Assembly (NCBI GenBank): GCA_030684405.1
Contig: JAUXYA010000029.1
Span: 83,147-147,146 of the forward strand
DNA length: 64,000 nucleotides
Reading direction: 5' to 3'
Origin: Burkholderiales bacterium
Lineage (GTDB): Bacteria > Pseudomonadota > Gammaproteobacteria > Burkholderiales > SG8-41
The position numbers were made by a program, and so were the translations under genes. Positions 18,637-27,675 of this stretch are shown here, piece by piece. The notes under the pieces were generated by a model. That model was not told the origin of the DNA. It saw nothing but the letters and a program-made list of their open reading frames with translations, and did no database searches. Numbering within the stretch: the stretch's first letter is position 1; the number at the start of each line of letters is the position of its first letter.

Positions 18637-19254
18637 ATGCCAATCAGCAATTCCGGCATTGCAGGGGCGCCACTGCAGATAGACGAGAAGCCTGAACTCA
18701 AGGAAGTCGTCATGGGCCTGCACTGGGACCCATCGGAAGACGACGTAAATGTTCATCCGGAGAACCTGGATGCCCTGTGCGTCCTGTTCGATCAGGAGCA
18801 GCAGATCGTCGAAACAATCCATCCGGGCAACCCGCGCAGCACCAACGGCAGCGTCGTCCATACCGGCGACTCGCGAACCGGCGCAAGTAAATGGGACGAT
18901 GAAAGGATTTTCGTTTTTCTCGAGGCCTTGCCGGCGAATGTCACGACCCTCGTGTTCATCGTGGCCAGTGCCACAGGCAACCCCATCCGCGAGGCCCGTG
19001 GCGCCTCCTGTCACATCAGTGATCACGCCACGGAATACCAGTGGGTCAACATGGAGTTGACGACACTCGACACGCAAACGACTTACTGCGTCGCCACCCT
19101 GTCCCGCAGCCCGACAGGCTGGGAAATAGCCTCCACTGCGCAAGACATCAACCGCGAACACGAAGCACAATCGGCTGCCCTGGCCGCTTTGCGGCAGTTT
19201 GAATTCGCGCGCAGCCATGAATTGGTCCGGGCGGCGGGCATCAAGCCGGAGTGA
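18637..19254 (+). CDS. TerD-family (tellurium-resistance/stress) domain protein
   Basis: MGLHWDP..., NGSVVHTGDSRTGASKWDDERIFVFLEALPANVTTLVFIVA matches the TerD core. Confidence 0.75.
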   Translation: MPISNSGIAGAPLQIDEKPELKEVVMGLHWDPSEDDVNVHPENLDALCVLFDQEQQIVETIHPGNPRSTNGSVVHTGDSRTGASKWDDERIFVFLEALPANVTTLVFIVASATGNPIREARGASCHISDHATEYQWVNMELTTLDTQTTYCVATLSRSPTGWEIASTAQDINREHEAQSAALAALRQFEFARSHELVRAAGIKPE

Positions 19255-19259
19255 TCCGC

Positions 19260-19940
19260 TCAGTCCGGCAGCGGCATGAACGGCGCATCGATGGCGCCGA
19301 CCTTCACGTAAATCAGCGCGCCTTCCGCACTGGTCCAGGGCGTGTGGCGGCTCCAGCGTGGATTGCGCAGCCAGCTGCCGGCGGGATAGACGCCATCCTC
19401 ATCGCGGAACACGCCTTCGAGCACGAGTATTTCCTCGCCGCCGGGATGCGTGTGCAGGCTGAATTGCGTATCCGGTGCCCAGCGCACCAGCGCCGTGCTG
19501 ATGCCGTTGTGCTCATGCAGCGGCATCACGCTCAGGCCCGGTACCAGCCCGGGCCGCCACGCGGCTGTCGTAGTCGCGATACGCACTGGCGTCAGGTCAT
19601 CCGCCGCGAACTGCCACAGCTTCACGAACAGCGTGCAGCCTTCACGCGAGAATGGCGCATGGCGGGTGCCCGGCGGATTGCGCAGATAAGTGCCCGCCGG
19701 ATAATCGCCGTGTTCATCCGAGAACACGCCGTCGAGCACCAGGATCTCCTCACCGCCATGATGCACATGTTCAACAAAACGCGAACCGGCAGCGTAGCGC
19801 ACGATGCTGGTGGCGCGCGCGACCTCATCACCGACGCGGTCGAGCATGCGCCGGTCCACGCCGGGCAGGGGCGAGGGTGTCCAGGCGGCATCAGCGGCGT
19901 GTTGCACGACGCGGAGGCGGAAATCGTGGTTGAGGTTCAT
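19260..19940 (-). CDS. Bicupin protein (ChrR-like cupin, two tandem cupin domains)
   Basis: Two copies of HxHxGGEEILVLxGVFxDExGxYPAGxxLRNPxxxRHxP. Confidence 0.9.
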   Translation of the reverse strand: MNLNHDFRLRVVQHAADAAWTPSPLPGVDRRMLDRVGDEVARATSIVRYAAGSRFVEHVHHGGEEILVLDGVFSDEHGDYPAGTYLRNPPGTRHAPFSREGCTLFVKLWQFAADDLTPVRIATTTAAWRPGLVPGLSVMPLHEHNGISTALVRWAPDTQFSLHTHPGGEEILVLEGVFRDEDGVYPAGSWLRNPRWSRHTPWTSAEGALIYVKVGAIDAPFMPLPD

Positions 19941-20029
19941 GCGGTCATTCCAGAGGAAACAGCATTAGCCCGCGGGCTAAAGGAACGAGGGTCTGTCGGA
20001 GATATAAAGACGACGCTTGTATTGCTGGA

Positions 20030-20063
20030 AGATTAAATCATTATTAATCAAATAGTTATATTA
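20030..20063 (+). repeat. AT-rich intergenic element with IHF-like core, copy F
   Basis: gattaaatcattattaatcaaatagttatatt; core aatcaaatagtta (20046-20058). Confidence 0.55.
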
Positions 20064-20206
20064 TTCAAAGGCTTTCAAAGTCTTTTTCGCTTTGAAAGAA
20101 ATTCGATGTTTTCTTTCAAAGGGCGGACGAAACTGGAAAAAGCCAACCCGACCCCTACTACTTCCTTTAATAATGCGTCTCGGTGATTATCAGCGGGTAT
20201 CGATGA

Positions 20207-20509
20207 TCAGGTCTCGACTGCCTCGGTATGCAGCTTCAAGCCCAACGCCTTGCACACCTTCATCACCGTCGCAAAACTCGGATTGCCGTCCGGCGACAGC
20301 GCCTTGTAGAGTCCTTCGCGCGTAAGGCCGGTGTCGCGCGCGAGCTGCATCATGCCGCGAGCGCGTGCGATGTCGCCCAGGGCGCCAACCACCAGTGCCG
20401 GATCGCCGTCTGATTCGTCAATCGCTGCCTGCAGATACAACGCGCATTCCTGCTCTGTTCTCAGGTAAGTCGCTGCGTCGTAAGGGCGTGTCCTCAGTTT
20501 TTTGGCCAT
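20207..20509 (-). CDS. HigA-family addiction-module antidote (HTH)
   Basis: YLRTEQECALYLQAAIDESDGDPALVVGALGDIARARGMMQLARDTGLTREGLYKALSPDGNPSFATVMKVCKALGLKL. Confidence 0.9.
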   Translation of the reverse strand: MAKKLRTRPYDAATYLRTEQECALYLQAAIDESDGDPALVVGALGDIARARGMMQLARDTGLTREGLYKALSPDGNPSFATVMKVCKALGLKLHTEAVET

Positions 20510-20521
20510 GATGAACTCCTA

Positions 20522-20627
20522 AAGCATGCGCGCCAGCACCCTTGTCCGTGCGCGGGCATCGCGCAAGGACTCCAGCCATGTGGAGAATTCCTGTGTTTCG
20601 CGGATTTCGATCACCGGCACAGTGTAA
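20522..20627 (-). pseudogene. Truncated RelE/HigB-type toxin remnant upstream of the antidote gene
   Basis: Minus-strand translation VIEIRETQEFSTWLESLRDARARTRVLARML* matches the N-terminal third of RelE/HigB toxins, then stops before the antidote ATG. Confidence 0.75.
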
Positions 20628-20647
20628 TCTATGGTTTACACTGTGCC
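20616..20647. promoter_or_regulatory. Perfect 12-bp inverted repeat, likely HigA operator
   Basis: ggcacagtgtaa-tctatggt-ttacactgtgcc directly upstream of the toxin remnant. Confidence 0.75.
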
Positions 20648-20873
20648 AACCCGGGCGGTTTCGTCGAAGCGATGGTGGTCAATGCTATTTTGCTAGACCT
20701 GACCCTGAGGTTCTTGTTGGTGGAAATGGGGCTCTAAGGCTCGATGACGCGGGTATTTGAAAGACTTCTGAATTCGACTCAAGTGTTTGCGCTGGACCGA
20801 CCTGGATAGTCAGAATTTCTGGCCCATTGGGCGTACTATCGGCGCTCGACCCCACAGGAACAATCACCTCCGC

Positions 20874-22340
20874 ATGTCCAAAGCCGTCAATTCAGCCCCG
20901 AAGCGCGCGGTCGTCGCTGCCGTACAACTGACAGAGGTCAGCGACCTGGAGTTCCAGTCCTCATTGAACGAACTGCGTGAACTGGCCAAGACGCTGGGCT
21001 TCGAGGTGGTGGCGACATTCACGCAAAAGCGCGCCCGTTTCGACTCGATGGCTTACCTGGGTACCGGCAAGCGCGAGGAGTTGCGCCGTTTTGTGCAGGG
21101 CGAGGCTGCTCTGGACGCCGCTGCCGAAGAATCGCCGGAACCGCCAGATGCGGAAGAGGGCGCGCAGCAGTTGCCGGAAACGCGGTCCGAAAAGCGCGTC
21201 GCGCGCCATGGCGCCGTCGCGGCGCGCGAGGCGGCCAAGGCATTGGCCGCATCCGACACCCGCCGGGCGGCATTCGTCCTGGTCGACCACGACATTTCGC
21301 CCTCGCAGGCGCGCAACCTGGAAAACGAGATCGGCTGTGACGTGCTGGACCGCACCATGGTCATCCTCGAAATCTTCCACCGCCACGCGCGTTCCAATGC
21401 GGCGCGGGCGCAGGTAGAGATCGCCCGCCTGCGTTACCTGGCGCCACGCCTGCGCGAGGCCGCCAAGCTGGCCGGGCCGCAGGGGCGGCAGCGCAGCGGT
21501 GTCGGTGGCCGCGGTGCCGGTGAAGGCGCGGGGGAGGCGGACCGCGCCAAGATCCGTGACCGCATCGCGGAGTTGAAACAGGAGATCACGGCCCTCGACC
21601 TCGAACGCCAGGTGCAGCGCGCACGGCGTCAGGAAAGCCAGGGCCTCGCGCGTGTGGCGCTGATCGGCTACACCAACGCCGGCAAGTCCACCCTGATGCG
21701 CGCGCTGACCGGGAGCGAAGTGCTGGTCGCCAACAAGCTCTTCGCGACGCTCGACACCACCGTGCGGGCGCTGGTGCCCGAGGGCGTGCCGCGCGTGCTG
21801 GTGAGTGACACGGTGGGTTTTATCAAGAACCTGCCGCATGACCTCGTTGCCTCGTTCAAGTCAACGCTGGAAGAGGCCGCCGAAGCGTCGCTGCTGCTCC
21901 ACGTGATCGACGCCAGTGACCCCGGGTTCGAACGCCAGATCCAAGTGACCGAGCAGGTGATCGGGGAAATCGATGCGGGCAAGGTGCCGCGCCTGCGCGT
22001 GTTCAACAAGATTGATCAGGTCGGCGATGCCAAGGCGCAGGCCGCACGCACCAAGGCCTTGCGCGCGCAATACCCCAAGTGCATCGTATTGAGTGCCGTC
22101 GACCGGGATGACGTGGCAAAGCTGCACAAGACGATCATGGCGTTTTTCAGCCGGCGGCTGGTCAAGGCCGAATTGTTCCTGCCCTGGTCGGCGCAGCAGC
22201 TGCGCGGTGAATTGTTTGCGCAATGCCAGGTGCTGGAGGAGCGGGCCGACGCGGAGGGGGCGCACTTCCGCGTGCGCGGCGAGCGCAAGGACATCGATGG
22301 CCTGCGTGAGCGCATCAGCCAGGCGATGGCGGGCCGTTAG
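20874..22340 (+). CDS. hflX: GTPase HflX
   Basis: ALIGYTNAGKSTLMRALTGSEV, VSDTVGFIKNLPHDLVASFKSTLEEA; N-terminal HflX domain (YLGTGKREELRRFV). Confidence 0.95.
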   Translation: MSKAVNSAPKRAVVAAVQLTEVSDLEFQSSLNELRELAKTLGFEVVATFTQKRARFDSMAYLGTGKREELRRFVQGEAALDAAAEESPEPPDAEEGAQQLPETRSEKRVARHGAVAAREAAKALAASDTRRAAFVLVDHDISPSQARNLENEIGCDVLDRTMVILEIFHRHARSNAARAQVEIARLRYLAPRLREAAKLAGPQGRQRSGVGGRGAGEGAGEADRAKIRDRIAELKQEITALDLERQVQRARRQESQGLARVALIGYTNAGKSTLMRALTGSEVLVANKLFATLDTTVRALVPEGVPRVLVSDTVGFIKNLPHDLVASFKSTLEEAAEASLLLHVIDASDPGFERQIQVTEQVIGEIDAGKVPRLRVFNKIDQVGDAKAQAARTKALRAQYPKCIVLSAVDRDDVAKLHKTIMAFFSRRLVKAELFLPWSAQQLRGELFAQCQVLEERADAEGAHFRVRGERKDIDGLRERISQAMAGR

Positions 22341-22451
22341 AGTAGCAGAGGGGCCGGGGTCGATATTTTAGAGAATGGACAAATATATCGTGCCTGGCCC
22401 ATTTTATTTTCGCAACTTTATTGCTCGCCACGTAAAGGGATTGATACCCAT

Positions 22452-22961
22452 ATGCCGACCAAACCTCTGGAGCGATTGATTTTTGCGCAGGGCGGACTTT
22501 GCTTTTTCTGTGACGAGCCATTGCCCATAGGGGAGGCGAGTGTCGAGCATCTGGTCGCCAGCGCCAAGGGCGGCGACAGCAACTTGGAGAATTGTGTTGC
22601 CTGCTGTAAGACAGTGAACACCTTGCTGGGCAGCATGTCGCTGAAGCAAAAATTTCAGGTCGTGCTTAATCAACGCGGCGAGTTCAAGTGCCCTGCCCGC
22701 AAAGCTAAAGTTCCTGCGCCGAAAACATCCGTAAAGCTACCCACCGTCGCACAGGCTAAATCAGAAAGACTGAAACTTGTTGTCGATAAACTCCGGGAAC
22801 GGGGTGACTTGAGACCGAAAAAATTGACGAGTCTCCGTAATTTCATTGCGACGCAGTTTGGTAACAAGCTTACCGATAAGGAACTGGACGCACTGCTTAA
22901 TGGGTTGCAATCGGCTGGCACGATCGCCATTGATGGCACGAAGCTGACTTACGACTTATGA
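22452..22961 (+). CDS. HNH endonuclease-like protein
   Basis: CFFCDEPLPIGEASVEHLVASAKGGDSNLENCVACCKTVN is an HNH/zinc-finger nuclease pattern. Confidence 0.7.
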   Translation: MPTKPLERLIFAQGGLCFFCDEPLPIGEASVEHLVASAKGGDSNLENCVACCKTVNTLLGSMSLKQKFQVVLNQRGEFKCPARKAKVPAPKTSVKLPTVAQAKSERLKLVVDKLRERGDLRPKKLTSLRNFIATQFGNKLTDKELDALLNGLQSAGTIAIDGTKLTYDL

Positions 22962-22992
22962 ATGGTTCCGGCGCGCTTAATTTTTTCGTTTC

Positions 22993-23595
22993 TCAACCCG
23001 TCGGCTCGTCGCGCAGCGTCGCCAGAAACTGCCCGAAGTAAACCAGTCCCTCCGGCCACACGCCGAGCTTTGATGCGGAACCGAGATGGCCGTTCTTGCC
23101 GCCGTCGAAGAACATCGAGCCCCAGGCTTGCGCGAACAGCTGTGCGCGCTCGAAGCTGACGCGGTCATCGTCGCGCCCGGCGACGACGGCGGAGGGGTAG
23201 GGCAGGCGTTTGAGGATCATGCCGCCGAAACCCTGCAGCGGGCTGACGAAGCCCGGCGGCATCGGCCGGTCGCGGTCGCTGGGTGCCACGAAAAACACGC
23301 CCGCCACCTTCTTCACGGCCTCGGGCTGCTCGAAGCTCCACTTCATCACCAGCGTGGTGCCCGCGCTGTGCGGCACCAGCACCACCGGCTTCGGTGCACG
23401 GTTCACATACTCGGTCAGCGTTGCGGCCCAGACGTCATAGACCGGATGGTCCCAGTCCGCCTGCTGTACCCGGACGAAATCGGGGAAGGCCTGTTCCCAG
23501 TGGGTGTGCCAGTGATCCGGGCCGGAGCCGTTGAGGCCGGGATGGGTCAGTACGGAGAAATCCTTGTACGTGGGCATGCGGCGGGGCCCGGTCAT
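22993..23595 (-). CDS. RBBP9/YdeN-family alpha/beta serine hydrolase
   Basis: HPGLNGSGPDHWHTHWEQAFPDFVRVQQADWDHP; VLVPHSAGTTLVMKW; NGHLGSASKLGVWPEG. Confidence 0.92.
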   Translation of the reverse strand: MTGPRRMPTYKDFSVLTHPGLNGSGPDHWHTHWEQAFPDFVRVQQADWDHPVYDVWAATLTEYVNRAPKPVVLVPHSAGTTLVMKWSFEQPEAVKKVAGVFFVAPSDRDRPMPPGFVSPLQGFGGMILKRLPYPSAVVAGRDDDRVSFERAQLFAQAWGSMFFDGGKNGHLGSASKLGVWPEGLVYFGQFLATLRDEPTG

Positions 23596-23598
23596 CGT

Positions 23599-24510
23599 TT
23601 ACGGAAAAATCTGCGACATCACGGCCTGGCCGTAAGGGCCGTACGGATTCGCGAGCGTTTCCTTGAGTTCGAAATGGTCATATTCCTCTGCCACGACCAG
23701 CCGGGAGGATTTTCCGGAGTCCCGCAGCGCCTTGTCAAAGTCGATGGACTGCCGCTGGAACTCCGGGGTTTCCCGTGTGCCATACAGCAGCACGACCGGT
23801 GCGACGATGCGTTCAAGGTGCCGCTGCGGGCTCAGCTTGAACTCAAGGTCGTCGTCGAATGGCACGTAAGCACTTCTGGACGACAGCCTGACCGGGTGCA
23901 GGTCGTACATGCCGCTGCACAGGACGGCGCCGCGGATGAAGTTTTCGGGGAGGGTGGCGTCGTAGTCCTTCTGCCAGTCCGTGGTCAGCGCCACGGCGGC
24001 CAGATGCGCGCCGGACGAATGGCCGACCAGGTAGATGCGACTCCGGTCCGCGTCCAGTTTTCCGGCATTCCGGTAGACCCAGATCAGCGACCGGTGAACC
24101 TGGTCCGCCAGCGTCCTCAGGCTGTCCGCGGCATCCTGCACCCAGGAAAAATCGGGGACGATGAAGTGGGCGCCGGCCTTGACGAACATTTCCGCCGCGA
24201 AGGCGTTCTGGCTGGCGAGCCCCCTTCTCCATGCGCCACCGTGGATGAATACGATAATCGGGGCGTTGCGTTCCGCTGCCGGATAAACATCCAGGCCTTC
24301 GATCGGGGCGTCGCCATAGGCATGTCTTTGCGGTGGTCCGATCCTGGCCCGGACGGCTGCGCTGGCGAGAGACATCCGCGTGCGTACATGTTCCGAATGC
24401 GGCGCATAGGCCGACTGGTTATAGACGGCATCCAGCCCGGCCTGATCATAGTGGAGGAATACCGGTTTGCCGGTGGACGGTTGAGGGGTGTGGGTATCGT
24501 TTGCAGTCAT
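23599..24510 (-). CDS. Alpha/beta hydrolase (carboxylesterase/kynurenine formamidase-like)
   Basis: IIVFIHGGAWRRG oxyanion motif, YLVGHSSGAHLAA nucleophile elbow. Confidence 0.9.
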   Translation of the reverse strand: MTANDTHTPQPSTGKPVFLHYDQAGLDAVYNQSAYAPHSEHVRTRMSLASAAVRARIGPPQRHAYGDAPIEGLDVYPAAERNAPIIVFIHGGAWRRGLASQNAFAAEMFVKAGAHFIVPDFSWVQDAADSLRTLADQVHRSLIWVYRNAGKLDADRSRIYLVGHSSGAHLAAVALTTDWQKDYDATLPENFIRGAVLCSGMYDLHPVRLSSRSAYVPFDDDLEFKLSPQRHLERIVAPVVLLYGTRETPEFQRQSIDFDKALRDSGKSSRLVVAEEYDHFELKETLANPYGPYGQAVMSQIFP

Positions 24511-24614
24511 CGGAGGTCCGGAAGTTTCAGGTGGAAGCGGAATGCGAGGTTGCGGAACACTGGAATCAGTCGATTGTAAGCATGCCACAGGGTAAGCCTG
24601 CGTCCGGGTCTCGC

Positions 24615-24856
24615 TCAACCCGGCAGCGGAATGCAGGGCGTGTCGATGGCGCCGACCTTCACATCGATCGGCGCGCCCTCCGGCCTGGTGAAGGGCGTGT
24701 TGCGGCCCAGGCGTCATAGACCGGATGGTCCCAGTCCGCCTGCTGCACGCGCTTGAATTGGGGGAAGGCCTGTTCCCAGTGCGTGTGCCAGTGATCCGGG
24801 CCGGAGCTGTTGAGGCCGGGGTGGATCAGGATGGAGACGTGGTTAACAGTGTTCAT
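24615..24856 (-). pseudogene. Chimeric fossil: N-terminus of RBBP9-like hydrolase joined to C-terminus of bicupin gene
   Basis: MNTVNHVSILIHPGLNSSGPDHWHTHWEQAFPQFKRVQQADWDHPVYDAWAAT matches 22993-23595; then, in another frame, RNTPFTRPEGAPIDVKVGAIDTPCIPLPG* matches the end of 19260-19940. Confidence 0.85.
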
Positions 24857-24939
24857 GGAGCAGGAGGGGGAGATTCATTGGCGTACATTGCCGTAAAAAG
24901 TAGCCTTCTCCCAATTCTTCGCTGATAACCAGTATCTCT

Positions 24940-26043
24940 TTATTTTTTTGGAGTTTTCCCAAGAACTGTAGTTGTTGCCTTTCGCCAGTCGCCGGGCTTA
25001 ATGCTATTTAAATAGCAATTCACAAAATTCCTTACTAGCTCAACATAACTTAGGGGGGTGTCTTTGGATGCAAGGTAAGGGGGGGTTCTGCCATGCGCAA
25101 TGTGTCCGCGGTCAATAAAAAGTCTACTTGCCAACTGACGCTGAACGTCATTTTCAAACAACGGTGATTGTTTGATTATTTTTATAAAATCAACATCTCT
25201 TGATCCGCTAAGAATGCGATGTTTGTTGCCTAAGATTTCAACGCATAGGCATAAATTAAGGACACATTTTTCATCTTCACCAGCCACATAGGCGGCTATT
25301 GCATCAACGAATGCTAGTAAGCCAGTATCTGCTGGAAGGTTCTGCTGAACCTCAGCAATTACACGTAGCCAAATCTGCTCAGATAATGTCTTCTCAAAAC
25401 CCAAGGGTGTCTGTGTTTCCATTACTCCATACCAGGGACTTTCAACTTTTCCTGCGCCTCGATACCGCAATAACTCCATGGGCATGAAATTTTTATCAAG
25501 ATGAACCCCGAGACGATGGGGTCCGCAAAACGGCGATTCGGATGATCGTAACCACCACTGCCAAGTAAACTGCGCTATCAACTCAATCAGAGTTGAAGCC
25601 ACCCCTCGGAAGTCCGCACCATGTTCCGAATCAATTCTCAAGCCGTGACAATGTAAGTCGCCACTCCCAAGCTTAGGATTCGCGACGCCACCTTTTATCG
25701 CAGTGTCGGGCAGCTTGAGGTGCTGCTCGATTACTGTTTGTCCGGCAGGGATCCAAGCGTTTTCAAAAGCCCCGGCCGCTTCTTCCTTTTGGTTGATCGG
25801 GAACGGCGGGTAAATTCGTAGACGTTTTCCGTCGACTTCGATTTGAGCTATCGAGGAAATCTCAGCGGTGTTTGTGACTACGGGCTGGGGAAGTCGAAAA
25901 ATATGTGAGTCAAAGTTTTCTAAAACTTGGCTTTTGTGTAATTGAATTACTTTTGGGTCTAGGTCTGGCCAAGGGTTTTCCGCGGTCTCGGCAAAAACTG
26001 GTTTGACCATGTAGTTACTCACATTTCTTCGGGCACGCCTCAT
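24940..26043 (-). CDS. Putative HEPN-domain protein (candidate RNase effector)
   Basis: 367 aa AT-rich ORF; C-terminal helical region with RLFIDRGHIAHGR (Rx4H motif). Confidence 0.5.
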   Translation of the reverse strand: MRRARRNVSNYMVKPVFAETAENPWPDLDPKVIQLHKSQVLENFDSHIFRLPQPVVTNTAEISSIAQIEVDGKRLRIYPPFPINQKEEAAGAFENAWIPAGQTVIEQHLKLPDTAIKGGVANPKLGSGDLHCHGLRIDSEHGADFRGVASTLIELIAQFTWQWWLRSSESPFCGPHRLGVHLDKNFMPMELLRYRGAGKVESPWYGVMETQTPLGFEKTLSEQIWLRVIAEVQQNLPADTGLLAFVDAIAAYVAGEDEKCVLNLCLCVEILGNKHRILSGSRDVDFIKIIKQSPLFENDVQRQLASRLFIDRGHIAHGRTPPYLASKDTPLSYVELVRNFVNCYLNSIKPGDWRKATTTVLGKTPKK

Positions 26044-26106
26044 TTTCCCTTTCTGTCTTGGACCTCTTGCAAGGTTATCAGAACACTTTTTTGGTGATCT
26101 TTTGCG

Positions 26107-27624
26107 TTATTTTTTTGTGGGGCCGGATGTTGTTGCTTTGGAGGGGATTCGTATTATGTTCAGAACATCTCTGTAAACCGGATTAATTTCCCACCTAAGG
26201 CCATCATCTAAATTGGTTCGTACTCTAAGTAATGATGGATTATCTCTATACATTACGTGCTCATATTCATCGTTTCCAAAATCGCGCCTTCCCGCAATGA
26301 AGCCTATTTGAAACAAGAAGTGTGCAACGTCAACATCAGATGCTTTTCCGCTGACACCTACGAGAGAGACGTTAACTGCTGGGGTAATTCTGTTGTGGAT
26401 TGTTGTTAATAGATCGTCAGTGGCATAAAGATCTTTCTGGCGAGAAAAAGCCCCTATCAACTCTTCAATTTGTGGGCATTGGGATTTGAATTCGGCTACG
26501 GTGTCCTCAATCCGCCTCCTGCCAAATGAGGCAAACTGCGCCTGAATGTCATCGTAGTTGATTCGTTGGCGTCCGCGTTTCGCCGCTTCTTTACCGGCTT
26601 CCTTGCACAGCTCGACTAGCCACCGTGGGCGGTGTCCAGTCATTGTAAATAGCACTACATGGGGCGGTCGTTTTCGATCCCCGCCTCCCCAGGGCATGGG
26701 GTCGTCAAAAACGAATCCCACTAACGCTTTCTCTCGTAAAAAAGTTTCTTGGGGTAGGGTAGAGGAAATAGTGTTCCATCGATTCGAGCGAATCAACTCG
26801 GCCCTAACCCGCGCGGCTAGAAGAGAGCGAAACTGGTCAATAGACCAAGTAAGGTCGTGCGAGTATTGTTCGACGTGCGATAGAGATTCAAACTCTCGTT
26901 TGATAATTGACCAAACGTTTGGGCGGATAGCAGTCCTAATGCGGATTTCCGGGATTGCGCCAATAATCTGTCTACACGCAGTAAAGAAGGTCGCTGTTTT
27001 TAAGCGCTGCTTTTCTGTGTTTGCAAAATTTAAATCAACATCATCAACTATTAGCCAAATTAGTGGTCTGCCGTCTAAATATCGCTTAACTAATTTCTCG
27101 TGATTGGTAACGGCAATTGTAGATTTCTTGATGGGGACTGCGCTTGAGCTTAGTCGATCAACTATGGCTGAAACAAAAGATCTTTTTTTGAATCCACTGG
27201 CTTCTGATTCTTCTACAAGAGATATGGCGTCGTCTCCAAATGCTAAGCCAATGCGAGAGCCGATCTCGTTTGCCACAATCCGAAGAATCGATTTTTTCCA
27301 TTCTCTAACCCATAAGTCATGGTCGGTGCTGTCGAGAGGCGGAGATAAATCTGGCCCGGTAGTCGTTGCAACAATCTCATCACTTCCTTCCCTTATCAGC
27401 TTTGTCCGAACTAGTCTGAGTAGCGCGGATTTCCCCTCCCCTTTGTAGGCCCTTGCAATTTGAAAGGGATTCTCACTGTTCATGAAATCTTTCAATTCAT
27501 CGCGCTCAACTGCATAGGATGAAAAAATATTCTCATGCTCTTCTTCGGCGGCATCATTTCCAAAAAGTTTCGGACTTGCTAAATCGAATTTCGGATTTGC
27601 TGCAGAGTTTTTCGCTTGAGCCAC
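26107..27624 (-). CDS. P-loop ATPase (STAND/Sll1717-like)
   Basis: Walker A-like YKGEGKSALLRLV, Walker B-like LIWLIVDDVDLNF; 505 aa; AT-rich. Confidence 0.75.
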   Translation of the reverse strand: MAQAKNSAANPKFDLASPKLFGNDAAEEEHENIFSSYAVERDELKDFMNSENPFQIARAYKGEGKSALLRLVRTKLIREGSDEIVATTTGPDLSPPLDSTDHDLWVREWKKSILRIVANEIGSRIGLAFGDDAISLVEESEASGFKKRSFVSAIVDRLSSSAVPIKKSTIAVTNHEKLVKRYLDGRPLIWLIVDDVDLNFANTEKQRLKTATFFTACRQIIGAIPEIRIRTAIRPNVWSIIKREFESLSHVEQYSHDLTWSIDQFRSLLAARVRAELIRSNRWNTISSTLPQETFLREKALVGFVFDDPMPWGGGDRKRPPHVVLFTMTGHRPRWLVELCKEAGKEAAKRGRQRINYDDIQAQFASFGRRRIEDTVAEFKSQCPQIEELIGAFSRQKDLYATDDLLTTIHNRITPAVNVSLVGVSGKASDVDVAHFLFQIGFIAGRRDFGNDEYEHVMYRDNPSLLRVRTNLDDGLRWEINPVYRDVLNIIRIPSKATTSGPTKK

Positions 27625-27675
27625 TTTTTCTCCTCGGGAAAATCGAGTCTTTACTGCTTTGCGTCAATTCAAGAG

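Noticed and set aside
23086-24579. 497-aa plus-strand ORF
   Set aside because: Antisense to two clear alpha/beta hydrolases; no recognisable domains.
24659-24856. 65-aa ORF as a functional small hydrolase
   Set aside because: It is a truncated duplicate that runs out of frame into a cupin-gene tail; better described as a chimeric fossil.
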